Shown piece by piece: positions 7,299 through 16,021 of a stretch of 64,000 nt of DNA. Under the pieces are notes generated by a model. That model was not told the DNA's origin and made no database searches. It worked only from the letters and a program-made list of their open reading frames with translations. The translations under genes and the position numbers were made by a program. The stretch comes from CAYOWK01 sp964407665 (lineage in GTDB: Bacteria > Pseudomonadota > Alphaproteobacteria > Caulobacterales > Hyphomonadaceae). The DNA lies in NCBI GenBank assembly GCA_964407665.1, contig CAYOWK010000006.1:62001-126000 (forward strand), read 5' to 3'. Numbering within the stretch: position 1 is the first letter of the stretch; every line of letters begins with the position of its first letter.

Positions 7299-8456
7299 TC
7301 AGGACAGCTCGGCGACCGTCGTCTCGAACGCCCAGTCGAGCCAGGGCGTCAGGGCTTCGAGGTCGGAGGCCTCCACCGTGGCGCCGCACCAGATGCGCAG
7401 GCCCGGAGGGGCGGCCTTGTAGCCGCCGATGTCGTACGCCGCGTTTTCCTTTTCCAGCGCCGCGACGAACTTCTTCACGAAGTCCTGCTGGCCCTTGTCG
7501 TCCAGCTTCACGACGCGCGGATCGGTGAGCGAGAGCGTGACGGAGGTGTTGGAGCGGGTCGCCTTGTCGGCGGCCAGGAACTCCACCCACGGCGTCTTCG
7601 CGACCCAGGCCTCGAGCACGGCGAGATTGGCGTCAGAGCGTTTCATCGTCGCCTCAACGCCGCCGAGACCTTCGACCCATTGCAGGGCGTCGATGTAGTC
7701 TTCGGTGGCCAGCATGGAGGGCGTGTTGATCGTCTCGCCCTCAAAGATGCCTTCGGTGACTTCGCCGCCCTTGGCCATGCGGAAGAGCTTCGGCATCGGC
7801 CATTTCGGCGTGTAGGTCTTCAGGCGCTCGATGGCGCGGGGGGAGAGGATCAGCATGCCGTGCGCGCCCTCGCCGCCCAGCACCTTCTGCCAGGAGTAGG
7901 TGAGCACATCGATCTTCGACCACGGGATCGGCATGGCGAAGACAGCGGAGGTGGCGTCGCAGAAGGTGAGGCCTTCGCGGTCGTCGGCGATCCAGTCGCC
8001 GTTCGGGACTTTGACGCCGGACGTCGTGCCATTCCAGGTAAAGACGACGTCGGCGTCCTTGCGGGCTTTCGACAGGTCCGGCAGCTGGCCGTAGCCGGCC
8101 TTGTGCGTGACAGCGTCGACCTTGAGCTGCTTGGTGATGTCGGTGACCCAGTCCTCACCGAACGATTCGAAAGCGAACACGTCCACCGGGCGCGCGCCGA
8201 GCATGGACCAGAAGGCGGCCTCGATGGCTCCGGTGTCGGAGCCCGGCATGATGCCGATGCGGTAGTCCGCGGGAATATTGAGGACGGCGCGGGTCTTGTC
8301 GATCGCGAGCTTCAGGCGCGCCTTGCCGAGCTTCGAGCGGTGCGACCGGCCGAGCGATTCGAGCTTGAGATTTTCGGGGGACCAGCCCGGCCTTTTGGCA
8401 CAGGGACCGGACGAGAAGTGCGGACGCGCCGGTTTCACGGCGGGTTTCGTAGTCAT
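7299..8456 (-). CDS. serC: Phosphoserine aminotransferase
   Basis: A PLP enzyme converting 3-phosphohydroxypyruvate and glutamate to phosphoserine, the second step of serine synthesis, acting next to SerA. The 385-residue product begins RPHFSSGPCAKRPGW, the usual start of the alphaproteobacterial/archaeal-type SerC. The PLP-binding lysine is Lys191 in SYSWQKVLGGEGAHG. The ATG at 8456 is chosen over an in-frame ATG at 8471 because GGGAG lies at the right distance from 8456 and overlaps the upstream ATG. It lies 82 bp upstream of the MazG-GNAT-serA unit and may be co-transcribed with it. Confidence 0.95.
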   Translation of the reverse strand: MTTKPAVKPARPHFSSGPCAKRPGWSPENLKLESLGRSHRSKLGKARLKLAIDKTRAVLNIPADYRIGIMPGSDTGAIEAAFWSMLGARPVDVFAFESFGEDWVTDITKQLKVDAVTHKAGYGQLPDLSKARKDADVVFTWNGTTSGVKVPNGDWIADDREGLTFCDATSAVFAMPIPWSKIDVLTYSWQKVLGGEGAHGMLILSPRAIERLKTYTPKWPMPKLFRMAKGGEVTEGIFEGETINTPSMLATEDYIDALQWVEGLGGVEATMKRSDANLAVLEAWVAKTPWVEFLAADKATRSNTSVTLSLTDPRVVKLDDKGQQDFVKKFVAALEKENAAYDIGGYKAAPPGLRIWCGATVEASDLEALTPWLDWAFETTVAELS

Positions 8457-8525
8457 CTGTTTTTCTCCCATCCTTACAGATGGACTGATCGCCGTTGGGA
8501 GCGACTGGCCCGCGGCGGATATGCG
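8457..8525 (-). promoter_or_regulatory. Structured 5' leader of serC (candidate serC RNA motif)
   Basis: Immediately upstream of serC on the minus strand are two hairpins. One has arms CGCCG/CGGCG spanning 8490-8517 and the other CCATC/GATGG spanning 8468-8483. The GGGAG ribosome binding site directly follows the second hairpin. A conserved serC leader RNA is known from Alphaproteobacteria, and this position and the two-hairpin layout resemble it. I recognise it by memory only, and the ligand is not known to me. Confidence 0.5.
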
Positions 8526-8718
8526 CCTGCGGAGGTTAATCGTCAATGGACGACGTGCGCGGCGCCTGTTCAGCCCCCAATGCGGACGGAAGCGCCAAGC
8601 GTACCAGTGGCGACACCGGGACACGGATATTTGCGTTGATCCAGCGCAAGGAGCCGACTTGCCGACGGTGTCCAGATCATTCATATGCTGTTGTTCTAAT
8701 ATTCGGATTTTCATACGC

Positions 8719-9129
8719 ATGAGTGCTGGGGCTATCAGCCTCTCGAATCTGGTTGGACGTATCGCCCTCGTGGTGATGCTGGCCGCCGTGCTCGTGCGTG
8801 GCCTGACTCCCTCCGGGTTCATGCTGGACCGGGATGCGTCAAGCGGCGACGTTCTTGTTCGCATCTGCGCGGCGTCCGGCTCGCATGGCGAAGCCGTCTT
8901 CACGCGGATCGCCCTCCCCGATGGCGACGAACAGAACGGCGAAGAAGCCGGTTCCACCGGCTGCCCATGCGCCCTTGCACATGCCCCGGCGGTTCCCGCG
9001 AGCCGCATCGAGGCGACCGCTCCCCACGGGGTTGTCGCCGCCGCCGACCTGCCCGACCAGCCGCGCTATGTTCTGCCGCCCAAACGCGGCCCGCCCCCTC
9101 CGGCGCGAGGCCCGCCCCAGTCCGCCTGA
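8719..9129 (+). CDS. DUF2946-like small exported protein
   Basis: A 136-residue protein with one N-terminal membrane or signal segment (about 10-30, GRIALVVMLAAVLVRGL). The middle region contains CPCALAH (about residue 88), and the tail is proline-rich. This matches DUF2946-type proteins, which often sit beside metal, chiefly copper, TonB receptors. The reading frame is open further upstream, but the ATG at 8719 starts directly before the hydrophobic segment. The copper-type TonB receptor starts 70 bp downstream, suggesting one transcript for metal handling. The function itself is inferred only from context. Confidence 0.65.
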   Translation: MSAGAISLSNLVGRIALVVMLAAVLVRGLTPSGFMLDRDASSGDVLVRICAASGSHGEAVFTRIALPDGDEQNGEEAGSTGCPCALAHAPAVPASRIEATAPHGVVAAADLPDQPRYVLPPKRGPPPPARGPPQSA

Positions 9130-9199
9130 ACGCACTCACCCCACAGTTCAGTTGACGCCATCGCAGGCGACGTCCGCGATGGCGTGCGGAGTTCATCCC

Positions 9200-11311
9200 A
9201 TGAAAGCCACCATCCTTCGCGGCGCATCTCTTGCCGCGCTGTCCGCCCTCGCCCTCTCCAGTCATCACACCGCCTCTGCACAGACGAAAGACAGCTCCGG
9301 CGTATTCCGCGAGGTGATCGTAGTCACCGGCGCCCGCGCCGACTCGCCACTGACGCTGGTGGAGACCCCTCAGGACATGCCTATCGACGGCGCAGACGCG
9401 GCAGGACTGGTGAGCCGGATGGCCGGCGGGGCGCTCAACGGCAACGGTCCGCTTTCGGGCCAGGTGCAGTATCGCGGCCTTTATGGCGAGCGGCTGAACC
9501 TGCGCGTCGATTCCCAGCGATTTGCATCGGGCGGCCCTAACCTGATGGACCCGGTCTTTCACTATGCGCCCATCACGCTGATTGCAGCGATGGAGTTCGA
9601 CCGGGGCGTCAGTCCCGTGAGGGACGGGCCGGGGCTGGCCGGCGGCGCAAACGCCATCCTCAAGCAAGTTGGCTTTACCGAGGGCAGCGACCTGAATGTG
9701 GCCTGGGATCTGACGGCGCAGGGCCGAACCGTGGACGACAGCGGCGCCATTGGCGGCGTAGGCGGCGCTGCGACAGACACGCTTCGGTTCAATGTGCTGG
9801 GCTCCTACGAGTCTGGCGGCGACTCGTCCTTCCCGGGCGGGGAGATCCGTGGAACCCGCTATGAGCGCGCCGTGTACGGCGTCTCCGGCGGCGTAAGAAT
9901 CGAAAACCAGACGTTCGGTCTCGATATCCGCCGCCAGAATACCGGCGCTTCCGGCAACCCTCCGTTTGCGATGGACATCCGCTATTTTGACGCCGACTTC
10001 GCGCGGCTGACTTGGGCCGGCGAGTTTGGCGAGCTGCAGCTCGACGCCGCGGCCCATTTTGCGGACGTGGCGCACGGCATGAACAACTACGACCTCCGCC
10101 TCGCCCCAGCCCCCGCGATGCAAAGGGAATCCTTCGCTGGAGCGACCACGCGCGGTATCGAGACGGGGCTAAGCCTGCCGATGGGGAGCGGCCGGCTGCG
10201 GATCGGGGCGGATGGCGAGATCATCGATCGCACCGTCGAGCTGACCAATCCCAACAATCCGGCCTTCAGGATCGGAACCATTCCCGATGTGAGGATGCAG
10301 CGCGCAGGCGCGTTCGCGGAGTGGACCGGCGCAGCCGGGCCAGTGAGCGGCGAGTTGGGCATTCGGGTTGATCGCCATACGGCAGAGGCAGGCGTCGCCT
10401 GGACCGGCGCCGCAGTGCCGCCCAACATCGCGGCCCTCGCCAGCAGCTTCAATGCGGAGGACCGCTCGCGCGAGACGACCACCGTCGACGCCATTGCGCG
10501 CCTGTGGTCGGACGTTGGCGGCGGCTTCATCTGGCGGGGCGTTCTGGCCCACAAGACGCGGGCGCCGGGCTATGTCGAGCGGTTTGGCTGGTTGCCGACA
10601 TCCGCGAGCGGCGGTCTGGCAGACGGCAACATCTATCTGGGCAATCTGGCCCTCGATCCGGAGCGCGCCATCATCGGCGAGATCGGCTTCGACTATGCGG
10701 CCCAGGGCGCCTACGTCCGCCCGACGATCTTCGTCCGCGAGATCGACGACTACATTCAGGGCGTGGCGTTCGATGGAACGCCAGGCGTGCTCAACACGCC
10801 GCAGGAAATGATCGCCTCCATGAACGGCGACGCCACGCCGCTGCGGTTCGCCAATGTCGACGCCCGCCTCTATGGGATCGACCTCGACGCTGGCGTTCGC
10901 CTGCCGGCGGGCTGGCGGATTGACGCCGTCGCTTCCTACGTTGGAGGCGAGCGGCGCGACATCAGCGGTAACCTCTATCGGGTCTCGCCGCCGAGCCTGA
11001 CCGCCGGGCTGAGCTATGATGCAGCGACGTGGTCGGCCACCATCGAGACGCGGATGGTCGCCGAGCAGGACAAGGTCTCGGCCACGAACTCTGAAGCGCC
11101 CACCGACGGCTACGCCATCCTGAACCTTTACGGCGACTGGGCGGTTGCTCGGGGCGTCCGGCTGTCCGCGGGCGTGGCGAACGTGCTCGACGAACGCTAC
11201 GAGGAGCACCTCGGCGGCTACAACCAGATCGGCGGGTCGGATGTGCCGCTGGGCGAGCGGCTGCCGGGCTTGGGCCGGGGCGCGTTCCTAAGGCTGAACG
11301 TGGCGGGTTGA
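9200..11311 (+). CDS. TonB-dependent receptor, OprC/NosA-like (probable copper)
   Basis: A 703-residue outer-membrane gated channel. A signal peptide (about 1-28) is followed by the TonB box EVIVVTGARA, a plug domain and a 22-strand barrel ending in an aromatic-poor FLRLNVAG. The plug segment with SGQVQYRGLYGERLNLRVD and then GGPNLMDPVFHYAP follows the signature of the OprC/NosA group, which takes up or assembles copper. The DUF2946 neighbour supports a metal role. The start at 9200 gives a normal signal peptide; an upstream open frame is rejected. Substrate is inferred, not shown. Confidence 0.82.
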   Translation: MKATILRGASLAALSALALSSHHTASAQTKDSSGVFREVIVVTGARADSPLTLVETPQDMPIDGADAAGLVSRMAGGALNGNGPLSGQVQYRGLYGERLNLRVDSQRFASGGPNLMDPVFHYAPITLIAAMEFDRGVSPVRDGPGLAGGANAILKQVGFTEGSDLNVAWDLTAQGRTVDDSGAIGGVGGAATDTLRFNVLGSYESGGDSSFPGGEIRGTRYERAVYGVSGGVRIENQTFGLDIRRQNTGASGNPPFAMDIRYFDADFARLTWAGEFGELQLDAAAHFADVAHGMNNYDLRLAPAPAMQRESFAGATTRGIETGLSLPMGSGRLRIGADGEIIDRTVELTNPNNPAFRIGTIPDVRMQRAGAFAEWTGAAGPVSGELGIRVDRHTAEAGVAWTGAAVPPNIAALASSFNAEDRSRETTTVDAIARLWSDVGGGFIWRGVLAHKTRAPGYVERFGWLPTSASGGLADGNIYLGNLALDPERAIIGEIGFDYAAQGAYVRPTIFVREIDDYIQGVAFDGTPGVLNTPQEMIASMNGDATPLRFANVDARLYGIDLDAGVRLPAGWRIDAVASYVGGERRDISGNLYRVSPPSLTAGLSYDAATWSATIETRMVAEQDKVSATNSEAPTDGYAILNLYGDWAVARGVRLSAGVANVLDERYEEHLGGYNQIGGSDVPLGERLPGLGRGAFLRLNVAG

Positions 11312-11339
11312 GGTCAGGACCTGGCGTCCGCAGTCTGCG

Positions 11340-12326
11340 TCAGGCGGTCCGCGGACGCCGCCTCTGACTGGCGACGCCTACGCCGGCGAGGATAAGAGCG
11401 AGTGCGGCAACGGTCGTGATCAGCAGCGGTTCGCCCAGGAAGGTCACGCCAAGGAAGGCGGCCCAGAGCGGGGTCATGTAGGTCGCGAAAGCAACGAACA
11501 CCGCGCCGGCCCGCTTGATGAGGATGACGTAAAGGATGGTGCCAATCGCTGTCGGGCCGGCGCCGAGATAGAGGACGCCCAGGAGTGCGGGAAGCGTGGG
11601 CGCCGCCGGGAATGGCTCGAAGGCGATCGCAAAGGGCAGGATGAAGATCGCGCCCGAAACCGTGATGATGAGGCTGGACACGACGGGTGAGACAGGCGGT
11701 GCGCGACGCGTGGTGATGTTGCCGCCAGAATAGAGCGCGGCGCCCACGATTGCGAGCGCAAGACCGATCAGGTTGGCAGAAGCGCCGCCCGCGAGGGAGG
11801 GCGCAACAAGGACAGCGAGACCGGCAAACCCCAGCGCTACGCCGATGCCGCGCCGGACCGTGAGCCTCTCGCCGGTGAGCAGGAGGTGGGCGAACACCGC
11901 GGTGAACAGCGGTACCCCGCCGTTGCAGATGGCGAGGACAGCGGACGACAGCGTCTCGCCCGCCTTGGCGTAAAAGAAGAACGGAATGCCAGTGAAGGGG
12001 ATGCCGACCAGGACATAGGCCTTGAGACCGGCCCACCCGGGCGGGCTGGGAAAGGCCGCTGTGACGAGCGCGCGCGGACCGATCCGGGCCCAGCCACAAA
12101 CGAGAAGGATCAGCCCCAGCAGCACGGATGCGACGATCAGGCGGCCTACCACCATCCAGAGTGGCCCGACCGTTTCGATGGCTATACGGATAGCCGCGAA
12201 GGCAGAGCCCCAGATGATGACCAGAACACCAAGGATGATCCAGTCAGTCGCCGCTGGCCCCGGCGCCGAGGGCGCCAGCGGCGTCGCGCCGACCTGTCCG
12301 GCTGATGACGCCGCTTTGTCCACCAT
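11340..12326 (-). CDS. EamA/DMT-family permease
   Basis: A 328-residue inner-membrane transporter with ten predicted helices in two EamA repeats. The first repeat starts TDWIILGVLVIIWGSAFAAIR (about 28 onwards). The second begins near ANLIGLALAIVGAALYSGGN and has the typical SSLIITVSGAIF segment. Such proteins export metabolites or amino acids; the substrate is unknown. GGAGA lies 6 nt before the ATG at 12326, which is preferred to an in-frame ATG at 12350. It is convergent with the copper-type receptor gene, 28 bp apart. Confidence 0.88.
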   Translation of the reverse strand: MVDKAASSAGQVGATPLAPSAPGPAATDWIILGVLVIIWGSAFAAIRIAIETVGPLWMVVGRLIVASVLLGLILLVCGWARIGPRALVTAAFPSPPGWAGLKAYVLVGIPFTGIPFFFYAKAGETLSSAVLAICNGGVPLFTAVFAHLLLTGERLTVRRGIGVALGFAGLAVLVAPSLAGGASANLIGLALAIVGAALYSGGNITTRRAPPVSPVVSSLIITVSGAIFILPFAIAFEPFPAAPTLPALLGVLYLGAGPTAIGTILYVILIKRAGAVFVAFATYMTPLWAAFLGVTFLGEPLLITTVAALALILAGVGVASQRRRPRTA

Positions 12327-12404
12327 CAAGTCTCCGACGAAGGCGGCCAACTACGCCCGCGGCGGCCATGAGCGCAAGCGGCAATGCAGGCGTACGAATC
12401 AACA

Positions 12405-12434
12405 GAACCCGGATAGCTTGCGCTATCCGGGTTC
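12405..12434 (-). terminator. Perfect 13-bp stem-loop after csbD
   Basis: GAACCCGGATAGC and its exact reverse complement flank a TTGC loop. It lies 40 bp past the CsbD stop codon, between it and the EamA gene. No clear T-run follows on the minus strand, so it is a probable rather than certain terminator. Confidence 0.6.
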
Positions 12435-12473
12435 CATTACCTCAAGCATGACAAGCGGTCGCTTCCGACCCGC

Positions 12474-12686
12474 CTACCAGCCTTTCTTCTCGGCTTCGCG
12501 GTTGGCGTCCTTGCGGGCGTCCTTCACGTTGTCCTGGACTTCGCCGACAGCCTTCTGGGTCTTGCCTGCGATTTCCTTGGCTCCGCCTTCGACCTGATGC
12601 TTCGGCGAATCGACGATCTTGCCGAACTCCTTCTGCACCACGCCTTCGGCCTCTTTCATCGCGCCCTTGATCTTGTTCTCGTTCAT
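12474..12686 (-). CDS. CsbD-family stress protein
   Basis: A 70-residue charged, soluble protein with the CsbD signature: MNENKIKGAMKEAEG at the start and VEGGAKEIAGKTQKAVG in the middle. CsbD-like proteins are induced in general stress in many bacteria; their biochemical role is not known. The ATG at 12686 has a perfect GGAGG and is preferred to an ATG seven codons upstream. It stands alone, followed by a strong stem-loop. Confidence 0.85.
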   Translation of the reverse strand: MNENKIKGAMKEAEGVVQKEFGKIVDSPKHQVEGGAKEIAGKTQKAVGEVQDNVKDARKDANREAEKKGW

Positions 12687-12767
12687 GGCCTGTACCTCCG
12701 GGTTCATGTGGCAATCGGCTCATCAACGTGCGCCCGACCAGCCGGTTCCTGAGGGGTCAGCCGGATA

Positions 12768-13583
12768 TCATGCCCGGAAGACGCCCTCGATCATCGTACG
12801 CCCGCGGCCGATCAGCTTCACACGATCGCCCGCCATGCGCGTGGTGATGTGGGCGCCGCGGCCGGGATAGGCCTGCAAGCAGTTGAGCTCCTGCTTGCCG
12901 AGCTTGTCCGAGAACAGCGGCGCAATGATGCAGTGCGCGGATCCGGTCGCCGGATCCTCGTCAATGCCGGAGCCCGGGGCAAAGAACCGGGAGATCACGT
13001 CGAAACCTTCGGAATGGCCCGGCGCCGCACAGACGAGGTTGCCGCGACCTCCGGTGGCGCCGCCCGAGATCAGGTTGATCCGCCCGAGGTCCGGCTTCAG
13101 GGCGCGGACCTGATCCGGGGTTTCGAACACGGCGAGCAGGTAGGACGACGCCCAGACTTCGAGCGGGGGCGCACCGAGCGCCTCGGTCAAGCCTTCGGGA
13201 ATCTCAATGCGGCGTGGCGGGTGCGCCGGGAAATCCATCTCGAGCCGCCCGTCTTCTAGACGGCTCACAGTCAGACGGCCCGACTTCGTATCGAAGCCGA
13301 TGGTCTCGCCGTCATATCCCAGATGCGCGTAGATGGCGTGGGCAGAGGCCAGCGTGGCGTGGCCGCACAGCGGCACCTCCAGCAGCGGCGTGAACCAGCG
13401 CAGGTCCCAGACGCCCTCCCCCTTCGCAACGATGAAGGCGGTTTCCGCGAGATTGTTCTCCGCGGCGATGGCCTGCATCAGGGAATCGTCCGGGAAGGCC
13501 TCGACCGGCATGACGGCGGCGGGACCGCCGGCCATGGGCCGTTCGGCGAAGGCGTCGATCTGGAAGAAACGATAGTTGGTCAT
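12768..13583 (-). CDS. PhzF-family isomerase/epimerase-like protein
   Basis: A 271-residue protein with the two-lobed diaminopimelate-epimerase-like fold of PhzF. The start is QIDAFAERPMAGGPAAV. The conserved glutamate lies in AAENNLAETAFI (about residue 46), followed by CGHATLASAHA. The second lobe has the DEDPATGSAHC motif (about 209-219). In phenazine producers PhzF isomerises a dihydrohydroxyanthranilate, but most homologues, as here, have no phenazine genes nearby and no known substrate. It is followed by csbD and preceded by thiD on the same strand. Confidence 0.88.
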   Translation of the reverse strand: MTNYRFFQIDAFAERPMAGGPAAVMPVEAFPDDSLMQAIAAENNLAETAFIVAKGEGVWDLRWFTPLLEVPLCGHATLASAHAIYAHLGYDGETIGFDTKSGRLTVSRLEDGRLEMDFPAHPPRRIEIPEGLTEALGAPPLEVWASSYLLAVFETPDQVRALKPDLGRINLISGGATGGRGNLVCAAPGHSEGFDVISRFFAPGSGIDEDPATGSAHCIIAPLFSDKLGKQELNCLQAYPGRGAHITTRMAGDRVKLIGRGRTMIEGVFRA

Positions 13584-13653
13584 GGCGCTGGCTCCGTATC
13601 GGACGCCGCGTTGGTAGGCCTGCTGGCCCGGGCCGGGAAACGAAATGATCTAT

Positions 13654-13670
13654 CCGGGCTGTGAGCCCGG
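13654..13670 (-). terminator. Stem-loop abutting the thiD stop codon
   Basis: A perfect 7-bp stem, CCGGGCT/AGCCCGG, with a 3-nt loop sits immediately after the thiD stop codon and before phzF. It is too short and lacks a T-run on the minus strand, so it is only a candidate terminator. Confidence 0.4.
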
Positions 13671-14573
13671 CTATTTCACCGGCAGCGGGCGCCACTTCCG
13701 GAACATGTCCGCGAAGGCTTCCGGGTCCTTCGATGGCCAGCCGTGGTCAACCGGACCATGCCCCTTGCCGAGACCGGGCGCGCGTCTGAGCGCCTCGGTC
13801 AGATAGGCGCGCGCAAGGGAGACCGCGTCGTTCAGCGCGAGGCCGCGTGCGAGGCCCGCTGCTATCCCGGAAGCGAGCGTGCAGCCGGTGCCGTGGGTCG
13901 ACGTCGTTTCAATGCGCGGGCCGTCGAAGAAATGCTCGCCATACTCCGTCGCCAGGACATCGACGATGACGTCTCCGGAGATGTGGCCGCCCTTTATCAG
14001 CGCCGCCTTCGCGCCCCGCTCCAGGAGGCGTTCTGCAGCACGGCGCTGACCGTCGATCGATTCAACCGCCTTGCCGGTCAGCACTTCAGCCTCCGGGGCA
14101 TTCGGGGTCACCAGGGCGGCGCCGGGGATCATCAGCGAGCGAACGGCGTCCACGGCTTCGCGCGGCAGCAGGCTGTCGCCGGACGTCGCCACCATGACCG
14201 GGTCCACCACGCGGGGGACGCCTTTCGCGAGATCCTCGAAGGCTTCGGCCAGCGCCTCGATGAGGGCCTTGTCGCCCAGCATCCCGGTCTTCAGCACGTC
14301 GGCGCCAATATCGGAGAGAACGGCGTGCATCTGCGCCCGCACGGCTCTCGGCGGGGTCGGAAAGACGTCGTAGACGCCCTGCGTGTTCTGCACCGTCAGG
14401 GCCGTGATTGCGGTGGCCGCGTAGCCGCCAAGCGCCGTAACGGTCTTGATGTCGGCCTGGATGCCTGCCCCGCCGCCGGAATCCGATCCGGCGACAATCA
14501 GGACCCGGCCCCTGGGAGCGTCGTCCTTCCTGTCCGCCTTGCGGCTTTGACCTGAATCCGCTTGCGACGACAT
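13671..14573 (-). CDS. thiD: Hydroxymethylpyrimidine/phosphomethylpyrimidine kinase
   Basis: It phosphorylates HMP and then HMP-P to HMP-PP for thiamine synthesis. The 300-residue ribokinase-fold protein has the substrate segment VAGSDSGGGAGIQADIKT (about 27-44), the DPVMVATSG loop (about 126-134) and the C-terminal ATP/anion-hole motif TTSTHGTGCTLASGIAAGLA (about 224-243). A charged extension of about 22 residues precedes the core, and the start could be downstream of 14573. No thiamine riboswitch was recognised upstream. No other thi gene is in the window. Confidence 0.93.
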   Translation of the reverse strand: MSSQADSGQSRKADRKDDAPRGRVLIVAGSDSGGGAGIQADIKTVTALGGYAATAITALTVQNTQGVYDVFPTPPRAVRAQMHAVLSDIGADVLKTGMLGDKALIEALAEAFEDLAKGVPRVVDPVMVATSGDSLLPREAVDAVRSLMIPGAALVTPNAPEAEVLTGKAVESIDGQRRAAERLLERGAKAALIKGGHISGDVIVDVLATEYGEHFFDGPRIETTSTHGTGCTLASGIAAGLARGLALNDAVSLARAYLTEALRRAPGLGKGHGPVDHGWPSKDPEAFADMFRKWRPLPVK

Positions 14574-14799
14574 GCTCTGAGCTCCGCCATTTCATGATCA
14601 CGCGCCGGAAGCCCGGCGCAGGAACAGGGTTGTCGCTTCAGCTGACCGCCCCAGACCAGACCGCGAAGGTCTCGCAACGCCTCCGATACTGGCGCGGATC
14701 AGGCTGAACGTCTCGCCCGCAAATCACGGTGGGACTTACGCCATGGGACGGAGATTTGCACGCCCGCTCTTTTCGGAAAGGATCGTACAAAGCGTGCGG

Positions 14800-16005
14800 T
14801 CAGGACCCCAGCAGATAGCGGGCGCGTTCGCCGAGCAGGTATTTCGCGCCCTTGCCGATGGCGACAGACCCCACAAGCGCCAGGACACTGGCGGCCAGAG
14901 CGAGCCCGGTCATGACCGGCAGGGTCAGCGCCTCTGGCGCGAACAGCGTGTCCACATATCTGTCGAACAGCATCAGGATCGCGACGTGAAGGAAGTAGAT
15001 GGTGAAGGCATAGGTTGCGAGCGTGTCCAGCCATTTGGGCAGGCGGCTCTCCCATGTGCACATCAGGCGAAGCACGATCGCCGACAGCACAAGGCGGAGA
15101 ACGTAGAATCCTGTCTCGCGCAGCGAGGTCACGCCTTCCTTGTCGATCCCGGTCAGGTGAAGGCCGATCTCGACAGCAACAAGGATAATGGCAGCTGCAC
15201 ACAGCCAGGGCATCCATATCCGGAACGTCTCGAGCGCCGCAGTATAGTGTCGTCCGATCATGATGCCGGCGAGATACGCCCCAGCAAAATAGACGATGTT
15301 CGTCCAGCTCGGGTGGGTGAAGTCGCGAGAGATCACCAGCGGCGCCAGAATGACAAGCCAGCACAACCACCGCAGGCGTGGGTTGTCCAGAATGGCGACC
15401 AGCAGGGGCGTCATCAGGAACAGGACGCCGACAACAGGAACATACCAGAGCTGGTACATGGCGCCGCCCAGAAGCAGCATCTCGCCAAAGTGCGCGATGA
15501 CGCCGGAAGGGCCGTGAGCGGTCACCGCGGCCTGCCCAGCCGGATCAAGGGTGTTCCACAACAGCCCGAAATAGATCAGCGAGACCGCAATGTAGGGGAC
15601 GATCACGTACTTGAACTTGGAGGTGAAGAAAGACGCCCAGCCGCGCTTCTGCAGGGCGACAGAGAAGACCAGGCCGGAGATCAGGGTGAAGTAGACGGTG
15701 CTGTTGTAGAAGAGCGACTGGGTCACCGCGTACATCAGGGACGGGTCGCCGGTCGACGGACCACCAGCATCCCAGGCCTGGTGCGTGAAGGCGTGTGTCA
15801 GGACGACACTGATGATTGCAAAGCCGCGAAAGGAATGGAGGTGGCGGATGTAGGATCGGGTTCTGGCGGGAGCCACGACGCCGCCGGACGCGTCTATGGC
15901 TGGATTTTGAGCTGCCAGACCGGCTTGATTAGCACCCAAGGCAAGACTCCCGGCGCCGGCAGGCGCACCACAATGACCACTCGCGTGATCAGCCTGTCCC
16001 AGCAA
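14800..16005 (-). CDS. Membrane acyltransferase (Acyltransferase_3 family), copy 1
   Basis: A 401-residue polytopic inner-membrane protein with about ten helices. The family's N-terminal motif HLHSFRGFAIISVVLTHAF (about 54-72) carries the catalytic histidine after the first helix. Later segments YFTLISGLVFSVALQKRGW and MYQLWYVPVVGVLF are typical of OafA/ExoZ-like O-acyltransferases that modify sugars or lipids at the surface. The first 45 residues are low-complexity and the true start may be nearer the motif. A paralogue lies immediately upstream. The acceptor is unknown. Confidence 0.85.
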   Translation of the reverse strand: MLGQADHASGHCGAPAGAGSLALGANQAGLAAQNPAIDASGGVVAPARTRSYIRHLHSFRGFAIISVVLTHAFTHQAWDAGGPSTGDPSLMYAVTQSLFYNSTVYFTLISGLVFSVALQKRGWASFFTSKFKYVIVPYIAVSLIYFGLLWNTLDPAGQAAVTAHGPSGVIAHFGEMLLLGGAMYQLWYVPVVGVLFLMTPLLVAILDNPRLRWLCWLVILAPLVISRDFTHPSWTNIVYFAGAYLAGIMIGRHYTAALETFRIWMPWLCAAAIILVAVEIGLHLTGIDKEGVTSLRETGFYVLRLVLSAIVLRLMCTWESRLPKWLDTLATYAFTIYFLHVAILMLFDRYVDTLFAPEALTLPVMTGLALAASVLALVGSVAIGKGAKYLLGERARYLLGS

Positions 16006-16021
16006 TTTTGGGGCCGGTTGG

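Noticed and set aside
12768..13583. Phenazine biosynthesis
   Set aside because: A lone PhzF-family gene with no other phz gene nearby; the family is broad and mostly uncharacterised.
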